Source: Croceibacterium sp. TMG7-5b_MA50 (GTDB lineage: Bacteria > Pseudomonadota > Alphaproteobacteria > Sphingomonadales > Sphingomonadaceae). From it: a DNA stretch of 64,000 nucleotides. The stretch is from positions 1,568,001-1,632,000 of the forward strand of contig NZ_CP156082.1 in the NCBI RefSeq assembly GCF_039830145.1. The letters are read 5' to 3'. Positions 36,863-45,361 of the stretch are shown here, in pieces (within the stretch, counting starts at the first letter, position 1; each line of letters starts with the position of its first letter). Position numbers and translations under genes: made by a program. The notes beneath the pieces are model-generated. The model was not told the origin of the DNA and did not search any database. It saw only the letters and a list, made by a program, of their open reading frames with translations.

Positions 36863-37972
36863 ATGGCCGACGCGCAGACCTTCACCCCCAGCCTCAATAT
36901 CGCCACCCTGCCCCACCCCGCCCCCGTGCCGGGCGCCAGCCGCGAGCAGGCGATCGCCGACCCCGGCTTCGGCAAGATCTTCACCGATCACATGGTGGTG
37001 GTGGAATGGAGCGAGGCCGAAGGCTGGCACGGCGCGCAGCTTGGGCCCCGCGAACCCATCGCGCTCGATCCCGCGGCCGCGGTGCTGCATTACGCGCAGG
37101 AGATCTTCGAAGGGCTGAAGGCGTATCGCCTGGCCGATGGCAGCATGGCGCTGTTCCGGCCGGAGGAGAATGCCCGCCGTTTCAACGCCTCGGCGCGCCG
37201 CCTCGCCATGCCGGAACTGCCCGATGGCCTGTTCGTGGAGGCATGCCGCGCGCTGGCGCTGGCCGACCGCGACTGGTTCCCCAAGGTCGATGGCGGCTCG
37301 CTGTATCTGCGCCCCTTCATGTTCGCCAGCGAGGCGTTCCTGGGTGTGCGCCCGGCGAAGGAATACAAGTTCGTCGTGATCGCCAGCCCGGCCGGCAATT
37401 ACTTCAAGTCCGGCGCCCCGGCGGTGTCGATCTGGGTATCCGCAGACTACACCCGCGCGGCCCCCGGCGGCACGGGCGCTGCCAAGTGCGGCGGCAATTA
37501 CGCCGCCAGCCTGGTGCCGCAGGCTGAAGCCATCGCCCGCGGGCATGACCAGGTGGTGTTCCTGGACGCGGCCGAGCACAGGTGGATCGAGGAACTGGGT
37601 GGCATGAACCTGTTCTTCGTGTTCGACGACGGCACGCTGATCACCCCGCCGCTGGGTGGCACGATCCTGCCCGGCATCACCCGCGACAGCCTGCTGCTGC
37701 TGGCGCAGGAGGAAGGGCTGAGTGTGCGGGAGGAACGCTATTCGCTGGACCAGTGGCGCACCGATGCCGCCAGCGGCCGGCTGGTGGAAACCTTCGCCTG
37801 CGGGACCGCCGCGGTCGTCACCCCGGTGGGCCGCGTCGCGGGCGAGGATGGCGAGTTCACCATCGGCAGCGGCGGCCCGGGCCAGACGACTCAGCGCCTG
37901 CGCGAACGGCTGGTCGCCATCCAGCGCGGCACCGCGCCCGATCCACACGGCTGGGTGAAGCGGCTGGATTGA
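36863..37972 (+). CDS. ilvE: Branched-chain amino-acid aminotransferase
   Basis: This class IV PLP aminotransferase makes the last step of Ile, Leu and Val synthesis. The 369 residues are of the longer BCAT type. LHYAQEIFEGLKAYRLADGSMALFRPEENARRFNASARRLAMPELP is characteristic, the PLP lysine lies in TGAAKCGGNYAASLVPQ (about residue 210), and the cofactor phosphate loop is in ETFACGTAAVVTPVG (about 320). I chose the ATG at 36863 (MADAQTFTP), with AGGAG upstream. It is preceded by the structured leader and followed 13 bases later by a DNA glycosylase gene. Confidence 0.95.
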   Translation: MADAQTFTPSLNIATLPHPAPVPGASREQAIADPGFGKIFTDHMVVVEWSEAEGWHGAQLGPREPIALDPAAAVLHYAQEIFEGLKAYRLADGSMALFRPEENARRFNASARRLAMPELPDGLFVEACRALALADRDWFPKVDGGSLYLRPFMFASEAFLGVRPAKEYKFVVIASPAGNYFKSGAPAVSIWVSADYTRAAPGGTGAAKCGGNYAASLVPQAEAIARGHDQVVFLDAAEHRWIEELGGMNLFFVFDDGTLITPPLGGTILPGITRDSLLLLAQEEGLSVREERYSLDQWRTDAASGRLVETFACGTAAVVTPVGRVAGEDGEFTIGSGGPGQTTQRLRERLVAIQRGTAPDPHGWVKRLD

Positions 37973-37985
37973 GGGTGATGCGGGC

Positions 37986-38513
37986 GTGACCCGCAAATCC
38001 TCCTTCCCGCCGGTCGTCGCGCCTGACACTCGGCTGCTGATCCTGGGCAGCCTGCCTGGCGAACGCTCGCTGGCGGCAGGGCGGTACTACGCCCATCCGC
38101 AGAACCGGTTCTGGCACCTGGTGGGCCATGCTATCGGCCTGGACTTGCCCGCGCTCGCCTACGAGCAACGGCTGGCTGCGCTGCTGGCGCATGGGATCGG
38201 CCTGTGGGATGTGGTCGGCTCCGCCACCCGCAGCGGCAGCCTGGACAGCGCGATCCGCGATCTTGCCGCCAACCCGCTGGCGGAGCTGGCCGGCACGCTG
38301 CCGCAGTTGAGCGCGGTGGCGTTCAACGGCGGCGCGGCCGCGCGGATCGGCACGAAGCTGTTGGCTGGCCGCGGGCTGGAGCTGCTCTCGCTGCCCTCCT
38401 CCAGCCCGGCCTACGCCGCAATGACGCTGGCGGAGAAGGAACGCCGCTGGCAGGTGATAGGAATGGTTGCAGGCAAACGCTTGCGAGTCCCGCCGCGGCA
38501 AAGCATTGGATAG
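37986..38513 (+). CDS. DNA-deoxyinosine (hypoxanthine) glycosylase, UDG superfamily
   Basis: This is a predicted base-excision repair glycosylase. [39 protein letters not shown] (motif A region with the AHPQNRFW pattern) and [22 protein letters not shown] (C-terminal motif SSSPA) match the deoxyinosine glycosylase branch of the uracil-DNA glycosylase superfamily. The 175 aa are the normal size. It starts 13 bases after ilvE and probably shares its transcript. Confidence 0.88.
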   Translation: MTRKSSFPPVVAPDTRLLILGSLPGERSLAAGRYYAHPQNRFWHLVGHAIGLDLPALAYEQRLAALLAHGIGLWDVVGSATRSGSLDSAIRDLAANPLAELAGTLPQLSAVAFNGGAAARIGTKLLAGRGLELLSLPSSSPAYAAMTLAEKERRWQVIGMVAGKRLRVPPRQSIG

Positions 38514-38515
38514 GC

Positions 38516-38680
38516 ATGATGACCGACAAGGATCTGGGAACGGGCGGCAAGGCGGCGATCGCAGGGGCCATCGGCTCGGCCGCGCTCGCCGCGGTGCTGC
38601 TTTATGTCCGCCACCGCAAGGAGCGCGAGGAGCGATCGCGCTACACCAACCCCGCTGGCGAAGCGCCGGAGACCGATTGA
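38516..38680 (+). CDS. Microprotein with one membrane segment, coupled to leuD
   Basis: The 54-residue product (ATG 38516 or 38519) has one hydrophobic segment, [20 protein letters not shown] (about residues 13-32), and a basic then acidic tail ([15 protein letters not shown]). Its TGA overlaps the leuD ATG at 38680 (ATGA), and it starts two bases after the glycosylase stop. Conservation could not be checked, but spacing, overlap and composition support a real gene. Confidence 0.65.
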   Translation: MMTDKDLGTGGKAAIAGAIGSAALAAVLLYVRHRKEREERSRYTNPAGEAPETD

Positions 38681-39291
38681 TGGAGCCGGTGCGCGCGATC
38701 GAGGGGCGGGCGATTCCGTTCGGCCTGAAGAATGTCGATACCGATCTCATCATCCCGGCCCGCTGGCTGAAGACGATCAGCCGCGAAGGCCTGGGCGCCG
38801 GCGCGTTCGAGGCGGTGCGCAGTGAGCCGGGCAACGTGTTCGACGATCCGCGCTTCGCCGGGGCGCCGATCCTGATCGCGGGCGACAATTTCGGCTGCGG
38901 CTCCAGCCGCGAACACGCCGCCTGGGCGCTGGCCGACATGGGCGTGCGCGCGGTGATCGCGCCCTCCTTCTCCGACATCTTTTCCGGCAACGCGTTCAAG
39001 AACGGCATCCTGACGGTCGCCCTGCCACAGGAGGCGGTTGATCGCCTGATGGAGGTCGCTGAGACCGATCCCGTCGCCATCGACCTGGAGCAGCAGAGCG
39101 TCACCACGCCGTTCCAGGATCGCTTCACCTTCCCCATGGACCCGTTCCGCAAGCATTGCCTGCTGAACGGCCTGGACGAGATCGGCTTGACGCTGGCGCG
39201 GGATGCGGCGATCGCCGGGTACGAGGGGCGGCTGGCGGCGGCGCAGCCATGGCTGGTGCGCGGCACCGGCCTGCAGGGGGAAGCAGCATGA
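38680..39291 (+). CDS. leuD: 3-isopropylmalate dehydratase small subunit
   Basis: LeuD is the swivel subunit of the LeuCD isomerase in leucine synthesis. The 203 residues show [39 protein letters not shown] (active-site GSSRE) and [20 protein letters not shown]. LeuC, its obligatory partner carrying the iron-sulfur cluster, is not adjacent, although the two are usually neighbours. The downstream DUF1476 gene overlaps its stop (ATGA). Confidence 0.96.
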   Translation: MEPVRAIEGRAIPFGLKNVDTDLIIPARWLKTISREGLGAGAFEAVRSEPGNVFDDPRFAGAPILIAGDNFGCGSSREHAAWALADMGVRAVIAPSFSDIFSGNAFKNGILTVALPQEAVDRLMEVAETDPVAIDLEQQSVTTPFQDRFTFPMDPFRKHCLLNGLDEIGLTLARDAAIAGYEGRLAAAQPWLVRGTGLQGEAA

Positions 39292-39611
39292 CCGATTTCG
39301 AAGATCGCCGTCGGGCGGAAGAGGCCAAGGCCGCGCTGGACCACGAGACCGCGTTCCGCATCCTCGCCCGGCGCAACCGCCTGCTGGGGCAATGGGCGGC
39401 CGAACGCATGCGGCTGACGCCGGAGGAGACCGACGCCTATGCGCGCGAGGTCGTGCATGCCGAATTCGACGAGGGCGGCGACGAAGCGGTGATCCGCAAG
39501 CTGCTGGGCGACCTGACCGCCGCCGGCGTCGATGCCAGCGAGGGCGACCTGCGCATCGCGCTGGAAGAGCAGGCCGTGATCGCCCGCCGTCACTTCATGG
39601 GCGAGGGCTGA
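39288..39611 (+). CDS. DUF1476 protein (alphaproteobacterial F1-ATPase zeta subunit type)
   Basis: The 107-residue protein matches DUF1476: [41 protein letters not shown], then [11 protein letters not shown]-like and [17 protein letters not shown]-like segments. In Paracoccus denitrificans the zeta subunit, a natural inhibitor of F1-ATPase hydrolysis, belongs to this family. In other genera its inhibitory role is weak or absent, so the function here is inferred. Confidence 0.88.
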   Translation: MTDFEDRRRAEEAKAALDHETAFRILARRNRLLGQWAAERMRLTPEETDAYAREVVHAEFDEGGDEAVIRKLLGDLTAAGVDASEGDLRIALEEQAVIARRHFMGEG

Positions 39612-39615
39612 GCCG

Positions 39616-39849
39616 ATGGCGATGCCCGCGGCCGAGATCGAGGCGCTGATCCGCGCCGCCCTGCCCGACGCCGACGTGGCGATCGACGATCTGGCGGGCG
39701 ACGGGGACCATTACCGCGCCCGCGTCACCAGCGCGTCCTTCGCCGGCCTCAGCCGCGTGAAGCAGCACAAGCTGGTCTATGACGCGCTGGGTGGGCGGAT
39801 GGGCGGCGAACTGCACGCCTTGCAAGTGGTGACGGCTGTTCCCAACTGA
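39616..39849 (+). CDS. bolA: BolA family protein
   Basis: BolA-like proteins pair with CGFS glutaredoxins in iron-sulfur cluster trafficking. The 77 residues show IEALIRAALPDADVAIDDLAGDGDHYRARVTSASFAGLSRVKQHKLVYDALGGRMGGELHALQVVT, including the class II fold and the invariant His of VKQHKLVY. The CGFS glutaredoxin gene follows 32 bases later, so the pair probably acts together. Confidence 0.93.
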   Translation: MAMPAAEIEALIRAALPDADVAIDDLAGDGDHYRARVTSASFAGLSRVKQHKLVYDALGGRMGGELHALQVVTAVPN

Positions 39850-39881
39850 GAACCTGCCACAGATCAACTGGATTACCCATC

Positions 39882-40211
39882 ATGCCCGACGTCAATGCCC
39901 GCCTGTCGCAGATCGTGAACGACAACGAAGTCGTCCTGTTCATGAAGGGCACGCCCCTGTTCCCGCAGTGCGGCTTTTCCAGCCGGGCGGTCGCCATCCT
40001 GGACCACTGCGGCATCGCCTACGAAAGCGTCGACGTGCTGCAGGACATGGAGATCCGCCAGGGCATCAAGGCGTTCAGCGACTGGCCGACCATCCCGCAG
40101 CTCTACGTCAAGGGCGAGTTCGTCGGCGGCAGCGACATCATGATGGAGATGTACGAGGCGGGCGAGCTGCAGCAGCTGATGACCGAAAAGCAGATCGCCC
40201 GCGCGGAATAA
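39882..40211 (+). CDS. grxD: Monothiol glutaredoxin, Grx4 family
   Basis: This CGFS glutaredoxin carries or delivers [2Fe-2S] clusters with BolA. The 109 residues contain VLFMKGTPLFPQCGFSSRAVAILDHCG with the CGFS active site, then DWPTIPQLYVKGEFVGGSDIMMEMYEAGELQQL, the glutathione-binding part. It is the last gene before a rho-independent terminator at 40231. Confidence 0.96.
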   Translation: MPDVNARLSQIVNDNEVVLFMKGTPLFPQCGFSSRAVAILDHCGIAYESVDVLQDMEIRQGIKAFSDWPTIPQLYVKGEFVGGSDIMMEMYEAGELQQLMTEKQIARAE

Positions 40212-40230
40212 TTCACCGACGATAAGTTGA

Positions 40231-40266
40231 GGGGCCGGGTGCGATATGTCGCCCCCGGCCCTTTTT
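40231..40266 (+). terminator. Rho-independent terminator after grxD
   Basis: GGGCCGGG (40232-40239) pairs with CCCCGGCCC (40253-40261), with GCGA/TCGC pairing inside the loop. A TTTTT run follows at 40262-40266. It closes the transcript reaching from ilvE/leuD through grxD. Confidence 0.88.
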
Positions 40267-40269
40267 GCG

Positions 40270-40776
40270 TCAGGCGCGCATCTTGCCCAGCAGCGTCAGA
40301 TGTTCCGTGATCTGGCCGCGCGCCAGCATCGCCACATGGCGCGTGGGCATGTCGCGGCCATTCGCCAGATAGGCTTCCTGGATCTGCAACAGCCGCTGGT
40401 GTCCGTCGATCTGCGCCGCGACATAGGCGCGGTCGAACGCACGGCCGCTGGCATCGTTCAGCCGGGCCATCACCTCCTGCTCCATCGCGCCGGGCGGGGG
40501 CGGGGTCATGTTCTTCGATTCGCTGATGATCTGCGCGATGGTGGTCTGTTCGGCGACCTCGAAGCCGGCGAATTCCTTAACTGCCGCGCTGCGGCCTTTC
40601 TGCAGGGCAAGCTGGCTGGTCATCAATGCCAGACCACCGGTGCGCAGCGTCTCCATTGCATGGGTGCGTTCCGCGTCACCCGTGGCGGCCTGCGCCCAAG
40701 CCGCCATCGGAACGCCCGCACCCGCCGTGGCGAACGCGCCCAGCAGCAAAGCTCCACCAAGTTCTCGCCTGTTCAT
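40270..40776 (-). CDS. DUF4142 periplasmic protein
   Basis: This 168-residue protein has a signal peptide (Tat-like RRELGGALLLGAFATAGAGVPMAAWAQA). The helical domain has the DUF4142 pattern: QLALQKGRSAAVKEFAGFEVAEQTTIAQIISE and FDRAYVAAQIDGHQRLLQIQEAYLANG. The DUF4142 family is ferritin-like in predicted fold and of unknown function. It ends close to the grxD terminator. Confidence 0.82.
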   Translation of the reverse strand: MNRRELGGALLLGAFATAGAGVPMAAWAQAATGDAERTHAMETLRTGGLALMTSQLALQKGRSAAVKEFAGFEVAEQTTIAQIISESKNMTPPPPGAMEQEVMARLNDASGRAFDRAYVAAQIDGHQRLLQIQEAYLANGRDMPTRHVAMLARGQITEHLTLLGKMRA

Positions 40777-40873
40777 GCCCGGCTCCTTCTCGTGCGACGG
40801 GATGGCCGCTACGGCGAAGAACCGGCACCTGCCGATTTGGAAACAAAGCTAACTTATCTGAACGACTTACGTG

Positions 40874-41548
40874 TCACCCGCCCGCCTCCAGCGGGGTCTG
40901 CGGATTGTGCGGCACCAGGATCATGGTGTCGCCTTCCACCCGCCAGCTGGCGAGGCGGGAGAGCAGGTTCATGCCGATCACGTTGGTCGGGCCCAATCCC
41001 GGCGCGATGATCGCGTCCAGTCCGCGCGCGGTGACGTTGCCGAACCGCAGCTCGCCAATATTGGTGAGTTGCGCCGCGACCGGGCCGTTCGCCGTCTGCA
41101 TCCGCACCGGCAGCCCGCTGCTGCGCCCTTCCAGTCCGGCGGCAGCGGCAGTCTCTGCGGAGACTGCGGTCAGCGTGGCGCCGGTATCCACCAGGAACCT
41201 GGCAGGCGTGCCGTTGATCTCCCCGCGCAGCCAGAAATGGCCGTCGCGCGCCAGTTGCACCCGCGTCTCGTTCCCCGCCACGGTCTGTTCCGGCATGCCG
41301 AGTTCGGGCACCGCCAGTTCGAACCGGGGGTCCATGCGCGATAATTGCAGCACCACCATCGCCAGCACCGCCATAAGCCCCAGCGTACTGCCCGCGCGCA
41401 GCAGCCGGCCGACCGAAGGGATCCAGCGCATCAGCACGGACCCCAGAATGCCCACCACCATGGCGGCGATCGCCGCCATCAGCAGGCCCGACTTGGGCAG
41501 TTCGGCGATCGAGTGGGAAAGCTGATCCCAGACGGGGGCGAAGTCCAT
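40874..41548 (-). CDS. Membrane-anchored retropepsin-like aspartic protease
   Basis: This 224-residue protein has two N-terminal membrane segments (about 20-45 and 52-70). A periplasmic domain follows with the clan AA core: GHFWLRGEINGTPARFLVDTGATLTAVS (catalytic Asp in DTGA, about residue 125) and LGPTNVIGMNLLSRLASWRVEGDTMIL near the end. One catalytic Asp per chain means it must act as a dimer. It resembles the TIGR02281-type proteases of alphaproteobacteria. The substrate is unknown. Confidence 0.82.
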   Translation of the reverse strand: MDFAPVWDQLSHSIAELPKSGLLMAAIAAMVVGILGSVLMRWIPSVGRLLRAGSTLGLMAVLAMVVLQLSRMDPRFELAVPELGMPEQTVAGNETRVQLARDGHFWLRGEINGTPARFLVDTGATLTAVSAETAAAAGLEGRSSGLPVRMQTANGPVAAQLTNIGELRFGNVTARGLDAIIAPGLGPTNVIGMNLLSRLASWRVEGDTMILVPHNPQTPLEAGG

Positions 41549-41589
41549 GATGCCTATCTAGGATCGGCCGGCCGGATTTTCACTATCCC

Positions 41590-42543
41590 TCACGGTGCGA
41601 CATGCGGGGCCGCAGCCTCCGCCAGCAGCACGCTGAAGCGCCCTTCCCGATCGGTCCAGCGCTGCCGCGGCAACCAGCAGCCCGCATGCAGCAGCAAGGT
41701 CTGGCTGTACCTGTCGTATTTGTGGCTGTTCTCCGTGTGGATCGTCTCCCCCGCAGCCATTGCGAAGTGCTGCCCGGCGACCTCGAACGCGATGTCCCGC
41801 GCCGCCACCAGATGCATCTCGATCCGGGCAAAAGCATCGTTCCAGCGCGCCTCGTGCCGCAGATGCTCCAGCGGCAGGGTGCCGGCGAGGTCGCGGTTGA
41901 TGCGGGCCGCCAGGTTCAGGTTGAAGCGCGCGGTGACGCCCGCCGCATCGTCATAGGCGGCGACCAGCACGGCCGGGTCCTTCACCAGATCCATGCCGAT
42001 CAGCAATTGCGCCCCCGCGCCCAGCGTCTCGCGCATGGCCCGCAGCAGATCGACCGCCTGTGCCGGCACCATGTTGCCGATGGTGGAGCCGGGAAAGAAA
42101 CCGAGCTTCGGCAGATGCGCGACTTCGCGAGGCAGCTTAACGCTTTTTGTAAAATCGGCCTCTACCGGATGGACAGGCAGATCGGGAAACTGCGCCTGCA
42201 GCGTCGCAGCCGACGCGCGCAGAAAGTCACCCGCGATGTCGAGCGGCACGTAGGCGGCCGGCCGGATCGCGTTCAGCAGCAGCGGCGTCTTGACGGAGGA
42301 GCCGGAGCCGAACTCCACCACCGCCCGCCCCGGCTCGATCAGCCGGGCAAAATCCGGCCCACAATCCTGCAGGATCGCGCGTTCCGCCCGCGTCGGGTAA
42401 TATTCGGGGAGGCGGGTGATCTCCTCGAACAGCTCGCTGCCGATATCGTCGTAGAACCAGCGGGCCGGGATCGCCTTGTCCGGCAACGACAGCCCGCGCA
42501 GCACATCGTTCAGGAAGGGGGCATTGACCGCTTCGGCCGCCAT
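41590..42543 (-). CDS. egtD: L-histidine N-alpha-methyltransferase EgtD
   Basis: EgtD trimethylates histidine to hercynine, the first ergothioneine step. The 317 residues show RWFYDDIGSELFEEITRLPEYYPTRAERAIL, the SAM-site VVEFGSGSSVKTPLLL and FFPGSTIGNMV, and METIHTENSHKYDRY-like residues near the C-terminus (GETIHTENSHKY). I chose the ATG at 42543, with GGAG eight bases upstream; a GTG at 42570 overlapping the egtB stop (GTGA) is an alternative. It is downstream of egtB on the same strand. Confidence 0.95.
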   Translation of the reverse strand: MAAEAVNAPFLNDVLRGLSLPDKAIPARWFYDDIGSELFEEITRLPEYYPTRAERAILQDCGPDFARLIEPGRAVVEFGSGSSVKTPLLLNAIRPAAYVPLDIAGDFLRASAATLQAQFPDLPVHPVEADFTKSVKLPREVAHLPKLGFFPGSTIGNMVPAQAVDLLRAMRETLGAGAQLLIGMDLVKDPAVLVAAYDDAAGVTARFNLNLAARINRDLAGTLPLEHLRHEARWNDAFARIEMHLVAARDIAFEVAGQHFAMAAGETIHTENSHKYDRYSQTLLLHAGCWLPRQRWTDREGRFSVLLAEAAAPHVAP

Positions 42544-42566
42544 GCGCGGCTCCGCCAGGTCGGCCC

Positions 42567-43802
42567 TCACAGGTCGCGCGCCAGCCGCACGCCGGTGAAC
42601 TGCCAACGCTGGTGCGGGTGGAAGAAATTGCGGTAGGTGCCGCGCGAATGGCCGCGCGGCGTGGCGCAACTGGCGCCCTTCAGAACCCATTGGCCGGCCA
42701 TGAACTTCCCATTGTATTCGCCCACCGCGCCTGCCGCCGGGCGGAAACGGGGATAAGGCAGGTAGGCGGAGCGGGTGAATTGCCAGCAATCGCCGAACAG
42801 GTGATCGCCGCCCACGGGCAGCGGCGGGGCGGCATCGTCCAACTGGTCGCCCCCATCGGCCGCGTGGGTCACGGCGATCGCCTCCCACTCGAATTCCGTC
42901 GGCAGGCGGTGGCCCGCCCAGCAGGCAAAGGCGTCCGCCTCCCAATAGCTGACATGCGTCACCGGGGCGGCGGGGTCGCGGGGTCGCCAGCCGGAATGGG
43001 TGAAGACCTCGTCTCCACGCCAGTAGAGCGGGGCGTCGATCCCGTCGCGCTGCACCCAGTCCCAGCCGTCGGACAGCCACAGCGACGCGGTGCGGTATCC
43101 GCCATCGGCGATGAAGGCGGCCCATTCGGCATTGGTCACCAGCCGGTCGGCCAGGGCGAAGGGCTGCAGCAGCGCATCATGCGCCGGCCCCTCGTTATCG
43201 AAGGCGAAGCCTGCGCCATCGTGGCCGATCCGCACGATCCCGCCATCATGCCGCCACCAGCCCTGTGGGCGCTGTTCGCTGAGGGCGACAGGCTGCGCCG
43301 GCCACATGGCTGGCGCGGCGGGGTTGCTCCAGAACGCATGCTTGATGTCGGTCAGCAGCAATTCCTGGTGCTGCTGCTCATGCGCGATGCCGAGTGCCAC
43401 CAGCGGCGCCAGCGCCGGATCGTCCAGCAGCGGGTCCATGGCCGCGTCGACATGGGCGCGCCATTCCAGCACCTCCACCAGCGCGGGACGCGACAGCACG
43501 CCGCGGCTGGCGCGGGCGATGCGGGCGCCCTCCGCCTCGTAATAGGAGTTGAACAGGAACGGCCAATCCTGCCGGAACAGGCGGTAATCGGGCAGGTGGT
43601 CGCGCAGCAGGAAGGTTTCGAAGAACCAGGTCGTATGCGCCAGGTGCCACTTGGTGGGCGAGGCATCGGGCATCGACTGCACGGTGGCGTCGGCATCCGA
43701 CAGCGGTGCGGCCAGCGCCGTGCTCAGCCCGCGCGTGGCCGAGAACCGCGCACGCACGGACGCGTGATGGTCCGGCGCCGCGTTGCGCGCAATGGTGGCC
43801 AC
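42567..43802 (-). CDS. egtB: Ergothioneine biosynthesis sulfoxide synthase EgtB
   Basis: EgtB joins hercynine to a thiol donor in an iron-dependent oxidation. The 411 residues have an N-terminal DinB-like helical domain with metal His residues (WHLAHTTWFFETF, and AHEQQHQELLLTDIKHA) and a C-terminal FGE-sulfatase domain with ADAFACWAGHRLPTEFEWEAIA and GGRSRGTYRNFFHPHQRWQFTGVRLA-like ending. The start is GTG. No egtC is nearby, so the bacterium may use cysteine directly as in other alphaproteobacterial-type EgtB systems; that is inference. Confidence 0.93.
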   Translation of the reverse strand: MATIARNAAPDHHASVRARFSATRGLSTALAAPLSDADATVQSMPDASPTKWHLAHTTWFFETFLLRDHLPDYRLFRQDWPFLFNSYYEAEGARIARASRGVLSRPALVEVLEWRAHVDAAMDPLLDDPALAPLVALGIAHEQQHQELLLTDIKHAFWSNPAAPAMWPAQPVALSEQRPQGWWRHDGGIVRIGHDGAGFAFDNEGPAHDALLQPFALADRLVTNAEWAAFIADGGYRTASLWLSDGWDWVQRDGIDAPLYWRGDEVFTHSGWRPRDPAAPVTHVSYWEADAFACWAGHRLPTEFEWEAIAVTHAADGGDQLDDAAPPLPVGGDHLFGDCWQFTRSAYLPYPRFRPAAGAVGEYNGKFMAGQWVLKGASCATPRGHSRGTYRNFFHPHQRWQFTGVRLARDL

Positions 43803-43866
43803 GTGAACCTCCCCGTCCAGGCACCGTGCGAACGGAAGCCGGTACCTGGACTAACAAAGGTCGGGC

Positions 43867-43886
43867 GGCGGGGTTGTTCCCCCGCC
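43867..43886 (-). terminator. Stem-loop after the DAHP synthase gene
   Basis: GGCGGGG (43867-43873) pairs with CCCCGCC (43880-43886) around a six-base loop. On the minus strand, GCCCGACCTTTGTTAG follows, with a weak U-rich part. It lies 13 bases after the end of the class II DAHP synthase gene and before egtB. Confidence 0.45.
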
Positions 43887-43898
43887 CCACCACTGTTC

Positions 43899-45281
43899 TC
43901 AGGCCGCGCGGCGCTGCCGCTCCTGCCGTTCCAGGTTGAGCATGTCGGCCAGCAGGAACGCCATCTCCAGCGCCTGCCCGGCATTGAGGCGGGGGTCGCA
44001 ATGCGTGTGGTAGCGATCGGCAAGGCCGGCATCGGTGATCGCCACTGCGCCGCCGGTGCATTCGGTCACGTCCTGCCCGGTCATCTCCAGATGGATGCCG
44101 CCGGCATGGGTGCCTTCCGCGCGGTGCACCGCGAAGAAGCCGCGCACCTCCGCCAGGATGCGTTCGAAGGGCCGCGTCTTGTAGCCGCTGTCCGACTTCA
44201 CGACGTTGCCGTGCATCGGGTCGCAGCTCCAGATCACCGGGTGGCCGGACCGAGCGACGGCGCGCACCAGCCGCGGCAGGCCGGCTTCCACCTTGTCATG
44301 GCCGAAGCGGCTGATCAGGGTCATGCGGCCGGGCACGCGGCCGGGATTGAGCACGTCCAGCAGGCGCAGCAGCTCGTCCGGGTCGAGGCTGGGGCCGCAC
44401 TTCACGCCGATCGGGTTGCCGACGCCGCGCAGGAACTCGACATGCGAGCTGCCGGAAAAGCGCGTGCGGTCCCCGATCCACAGGAAATGCGCGCTGGTGT
44501 CGTACCAGTCGCCGGTCAGCGAATCCTGCCGGGTCAGCGCCTGCTCGTATGGCAGCAACAGCGCCTCGTGACTGGTGTAGAACTGCGTGGTCTTCAGCTG
44601 CGGCACGGTTTCGGGCGCGACGCCGCATGCCTCCATGAAGTCCAGCGCCTCCCCGATGCGGTCGGCGATGTCGCCGAACCGGTCGGCCCAGCGCGACTGG
44701 CCCACGAAATCGAGCGTCCACTGATGGACCTGCCGCAGATTGGCGTAGCCGCCGCCGGCAAAGGCGCGCAGCAGGTTCAGCGTCGCCGCCGCCTGCGAAT
44801 AGGCGCGCAGCATGCGCTGCGGATCGTTGCGGCGGATCGCGGCATGGAATTCGATGCCGTTGACGTTGTCACCCAGGTAGCTGGGCAGCGTTACGCCGTC
44901 GATCGTCTCCGTCGGGCTCGATCGTGGCTTGGCGAACTGCCCCGCCATGCGGCCCAGCTTCACCACCGGCATCTTGCTGGCGAAGGTCAGGACGACCGCC
45001 ATCTGCAGGATCACGCGGAACGTGTCGCGGATGGTGTTGGGGTGGAATTCGGCGAAGCTTTCCGCGCAATCGCCGCCCTGCAGCAGGAAACCGCGGCCGG
45101 CGGCGACTTCCGCGAGCTGCGCCTGCAGGTCACGCGCCTCGCCCGCGAAGACCAGCGGCGGGAAGTTGCCGAGCTGCTGCTCGACCTGGGCGAGCTCCGC
45201 CGCATCGTCATAGACGGGCAGGTGCCGCGCCTCGTGATCCTGCCAGCTTTGCGGGGTCCAGTTCTGTGCCACTGCTTGCAT
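43899..45281 (-). CDS. 3-deoxy-7-phosphoheptulonate synthase, class II
   Basis: DAHP synthase starts the shikimate pathway from PEP and erythrose 4-phosphate. It is the plant-like class II type: [75 protein letters not shown] and [12 protein letters not shown] are all family hallmarks. I chose the ATG at 45281 (MQAVAQNW, 460 aa); a TTG at 45305 is possible. A 9-bp stem-loop stands just upstream. Confidence 0.95.
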   Translation of the reverse strand: MQAVAQNWTPQSWQDHEARHLPVYDDAAELAQVEQQLGNFPPLVFAGEARDLQAQLAEVAAGRGFLLQGGDCAESFAEFHPNTIRDTFRVILQMAVVLTFASKMPVVKLGRMAGQFAKPRSSPTETIDGVTLPSYLGDNVNGIEFHAAIRRNDPQRMLRAYSQAAATLNLLRAFAGGGYANLRQVHQWTLDFVGQSRWADRFGDIADRIGEALDFMEACGVAPETVPQLKTTQFYTSHEALLLPYEQALTRQDSLTGDWYDTSAHFLWIGDRTRFSGSSHVEFLRGVGNPIGVKCGPSLDPDELLRLLDVLNPGRVPGRMTLISRFGHDKVEAGLPRLVRAVARSGHPVIWSCDPMHGNVVKSDSGYKTRPFERILAEVRGFFAVHRAEGTHAGGIHLEMTGQDVTECTGGAVAITDAGLADRYHTHCDPRLNAGQALEMAFLLADMLNLERQERQRRAA

Positions 45282-45309
45282 TCTTTCAGACGTTTGCCGG
45301 TTCAAGGGT

Positions 45310-45337
45310 GATCGCGCGCCCTACACCCCGCGCGATC
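45310..45337 (-). terminator. Stem-loop between the M16 peptidase and DAHP synthase genes
   Basis: GATCGCGCG (45310-45318) pairs perfectly with CGCGCGATC (45329-45337) around a ten-base loop. It lies after the peptidase stop and before the DAHP synthase start, both on the minus strand. There is no clear U-tract, so a weak terminator, an mRNA stabiliser or a leader element are all possible. Confidence 0.4.
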
Positions 45338-45361
45338 CCCCGGCAAATGTTACAAAAGTAA

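Noticed and set aside
42612-45311. A very long plus-strand open frame (about 900 codons) opposite egtB and the DAHP synthase gene
   Set aside because: It is antisense to two unambiguous conserved enzymes in GC-rich DNA, where stop codons are rare. Its translation is Arg/Gln/His-rich with no recognised domain.
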